Positions 37,465 through 38,951 of a stretch of 38,951 bases of DNA are shown here, in pieces. The notes beneath the pieces were generated by a model that saw only the letters and a list, made by a program, of their open reading frames with translations, had not been told where the DNA came from and searched no databases. Positions within the stretch are counted from its first letter, which is position 1; each line of letters begins with the position of its first letter. This DNA is from Deltaproteobacteria bacterium (lineage in GTDB: Bacteria; Desulfobacterota; Dissulfuribacteria; Dissulfuribacterales; QOAL01). The translations under genes and the position numbers were made by a program. The DNA is taken from positions 1 to 38,951 of the forward strand of contig JAJRZR010000023.1 of assembly GCA_024275145.1 (NCBI GenBank). Direction: 5' to 3'.

Positions 37465-37849
37465 TCATGGCTTCTCATTGTCTTTTGCCTTTTCAAGCAT
37501 CCTTTCAAATGCTGGTAAAATCCGTCTTACGTCTTTTTGTATGGTCTTCCATATTACCGCATGATCTATTCCAAAATATTGATGAATATCTATTCCAAAA
37601 TATTGATGAATAAGGATGTCTCTCATGCCAGCCATCTCTTTCCAGGGGATTTCCGGGTACATGGCCCTAAGGTCATCCGGGATATTTTTCGCAGCCTCGC
37701 CGGCAATCTCCAGGGCCTCTGATTACGGCGAAAAGTGTCCTGTCATCCCTGGTAAACTGCTCAAATTCCATGTTTTCCTTGAAGATGAGGCATTTATTCA
37801 GGGCATCGCAAATATCCTTGATAAAATCAAGAACCATTCTTTTTGTCAT
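37465..37849 (-). pseudogene. HEPN-domain (HepT/DUF86-like) toxin gene, frameshifted and with duplicated active-site segment
   Basis: The ATG at 37849 overlaps the MNT stop (ATGA) and starts MTKRMVLDFIKDICDALNK, a HepT-like N-terminus. At AGAGGCCCTGG (plus-strand CC at 37716-37717) one extra base shifts the frame. Removing it restores [20 protein letters not shown] and continues to the stop at 37465. The RX4HXY ribonuclease motif is seen as [12 protein letters not shown]. The next eight residues IHQYFGID are repeated exactly by a 24-bp tandem duplication (37564-37611). The toxin is predicted to be inactive. HepT proteins are ribonucleases neutralised by the adjacent MNT protein. Confidence 0.85.
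37564..37611. repeat. 24-bp perfect tandem duplication inside the HEPN gene
   Basis: Two exact adjacent copies of a 24-base unit beginning ATCTATTCCAAAATATTG (37564-37587 and 37588-37611). Because 24 is a multiple of three it keeps frame and duplicates eight residues covering the His and Tyr of the HEPN active-site motif. Confidence 0.97.
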
Positions 37850-38169
37850 ACAGTAACGGCCTCTTTTAAAATTTGCTCATCTATATGCGGTTTAAGCGCA
37901 TCTCGCATCACAAGGTCCACTTTAATGCCCAGCATTTCAGACAGGTGGATTTTCAACCTTACAAATTCTAGGAGAGAGGGTGGAGAAGAAAAGGTTGCCA
38001 GGATATCCAGGTCACTGTCGGGTCTATTGTCTCCCCTGGGTCTTGAGCCGAAAAGCTCCAGGGACTCCACATTATATTCCCTTTTAAGAGCCGGGAGTTG
38101 CCGAGCCAGGGTCTTTCTGATTTCATTTAAACTCACTTGCTTTTTCACCATTTCCTTTTTGCTCTTCAC
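37846..38169 (-). CDS. MNT-type nucleotidyltransferase antitoxin (MntA-like)
   Basis: Minimal nucleotidyltransferase of up to 107 residues. The polymerase-beta-type motif GSx10DxD is complete: Gly41-Ser42, then Asp53 and Asp55 (GSRPRGDNRPDSDLDIL), with the third acidic residue in KVDLVMRD. MntA antitoxins adenylylate (AMPylate) the Tyr of their HEPN partner. Its stop overlaps the HEPN start by four bases, the normal antitoxin-toxin coupling. The start is a GTG at 38169; in-frame ATG 38151 is equally possible. It lies 24 bases after the methylase stop, inside the same transcription unit. Confidence 0.9.
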   Translation of the reverse strand: MKSKKEMVKKQVSLNEIRKTLARQLPALKREYNVESLELFGSRPRGDNRPDSDLDILATFSSPPSLLEFVRLKIHLSEMLGIKVDLVMRDALKPHIDEQILKEAVTV

Positions 38170-38193
38170 CTTTATCTTAGCATATTGAAATCC

Positions 38194-38951
38194 TTATCCA
38201 ATCCTCTGGTTTCTAACAAGCTCGCCCAGGACCCTTGCGGCCTCTGCCTCCTTCGGCCTTATCTCTTTCAGCTTCTCCGCCAGATAGTCTGACAGGGCAA
38301 TCACAAGCCCCCTTACGCCGGCATCAGCGTAATATTCAGGAACGTTGAGGGTAAGGTGTGCCAGGACCTCGTCGCCCTCCACATCCCTTTGAAGCTCCAT
38401 CAAGGCATAAAGGATTGCCCTCAAGGGCGACTGATGGAACTGGGAGCCCTCGCCCATTTCACTCCTTCCAAGCTCGAGTGCGCCCTTGAGCCTTGCCCTG
38501 TTCGCCCTGGCAGAGGCCATGACCGCCCTGAAATCCCTTACCTTGAAGGCCTTGGCAAAATTCTGGTAGTTGTCGAGCCTGTGGACCTCCCTTGCCTCCA
38601 TGTCGAGCATCTTGAGATAGAACCTTTCAATGCCCGAAAGCCTCTTCCAGAACCGCTCCTCTATCCCCTGGGGGACAAGGCACCTGTTTGCAACATCCAC
38701 GGCAAAATCTATAAGCTCTTCCACAAATGTCTTCTCGCCCGGAATCCTTGGACGCAGGGCCTCCCTTGCCATCTCCTTTCCGTCAATCATGTCATAGCGG
38801 GTAAGGGTTCTGAGGGCCGCGGCATAGCCTGCCATCTGGATGTCCGCGTCTTCAAACACGTTCTCGTCCCTGCCTTCGCCCCTCACCGCCTGGTTAAGCC
38901 CCATAAGCTCCCTGACCTGCCCCTCCACCTCTTCCTGTATCTCGTATGCAA
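38194..38951 (-). CDS. DUF1156-type (COG1743-like) DNA methylase, C-terminal part, cut by window edge
   Basis: The frame is open through the right window edge, so the real start is outside. About 252 residues are visible. The segment EDADIQMAGYAAALRTLTRYDMIDG, then RDFRAVMASARANRARLKGA, and YYADAGVRGLVIALSDYLAEKLKEIRP resemble what I recall of the C-terminus of DUF1156 proteins. These are large adenine-specific methyltransferases with a zinc-ribbon. The catalytic domain (expected NPPY/NPPF motif) is not in the window, so the call rests on the tail and on the neighbouring PLD-helicase. It is the first of the visible defence-locus genes. Confidence 0.65.
   Translation of the reverse strand, partial: AYEIQEEVEGQVRELMGLNQAVRGEGRDENVFEDADIQMAGYAAALRTLTRYDMIDGKEMAREALRPRIPGEKTFVEELIDFAVDVANRCLVPQGIEERFWKRLSGIERFYLKMLDMEAREVHRLDNYQNFAKAFKVRDFRAVMASARANRARLKGALELGRSEMGEGSQFHQSPLRAILYALMELQRDVEGDEVLAHLTLNVPEYYADAGVRGLVIALSDYLAEKLKEIRPKEAEAARVLGELVRNQRIG

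Noticed and set aside
37564-37611. Start of a CRISPR array or VNTR
   Set aside because: Only two directly adjacent units without spacers, inside a coding frame; it is a simple tandem duplication.

Overview
The window looks like a chromosomal segment of a Gram-negative anaerobe-type bacterium of the Desulfobacterota (old Deltaproteobacteria). This is inferred from the gene order rpmF-plsX-fabH ... fabG-acpP-fabF-rpiB-glyA-dCMP deaminase-nrdR-ribD-ribE-ribBA-ribH-nusB-leuS-lptE, from an acyl-CoA dehydrogenase/EtfBA set whose EtfA carries a ferredoxin domain, and from outer-membrane genes (LptE, a TonB-dependent receptor). Genus cannot be read from the sequence. No tRNA, rRNA, CRISPR array or transposase gene was seen.

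Region 1 (316-18437, + strand) is a dense housekeeping block, with many start/stop overlaps that suggest translational coupling. It covers ribosomal protein L32, phospholipid and fatty-acid synthesis, one-carbon and deoxynucleotide metabolism, the complete riboflavin pathway, NusB, LeuRS and LptE. An acd-etfB-etfA trio sits between fabH and fabG, where related genomes usually carry fabD.

Region 2 (18627-20213) holds rpsT (- strand, UUG start) and a divergent MscS-type channel. Region 3 (20657-27378, + strand) is a signalling operon: TonB-dependent receptor, periplasmic YfiR-like protein, CHASE8-type hybrid histidine kinase, and a receiver-HD-GYP c-di-GMP phosphodiesterase. An in-frame TAG splits the hybrid kinase inside its first receiver domain.

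Region 4 (27395-34163, - strand) is mostly envelope protein quality control: a parvulin-type foldase, FtsH with an enlarged periplasmic domain, and an HtrA/DegP protease. It also has a DUF1614 membrane protein, a GlmU-like left-handed beta-helix protein and a 99-residue protein I do not recognise.

Region 5 (34747 to the right edge, - strand) is accessory. It reads, in transcription order, as the C-terminal part of a DUF1156-type DNA methylase (cut by the window edge), an MNT nucleotidyltransferase antitoxin, a broken HEPN toxin gene, and a fusion of a phospholipase-D-like nuclease to a SNF2 helicase. This is the layout of a restriction-like anti-phage island.

An imperfect dispersed repeat family links the regions. 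It has full-size copies at 1-205 and 34312-34569 (inverted relative to each other), a short two-ended copy at 20221-20334 and a one-ended copy near 14150-14218. Its ends are inverted repeats around CCAAATTATGCA, so it behaves like a non-autonomous MITE-like element.
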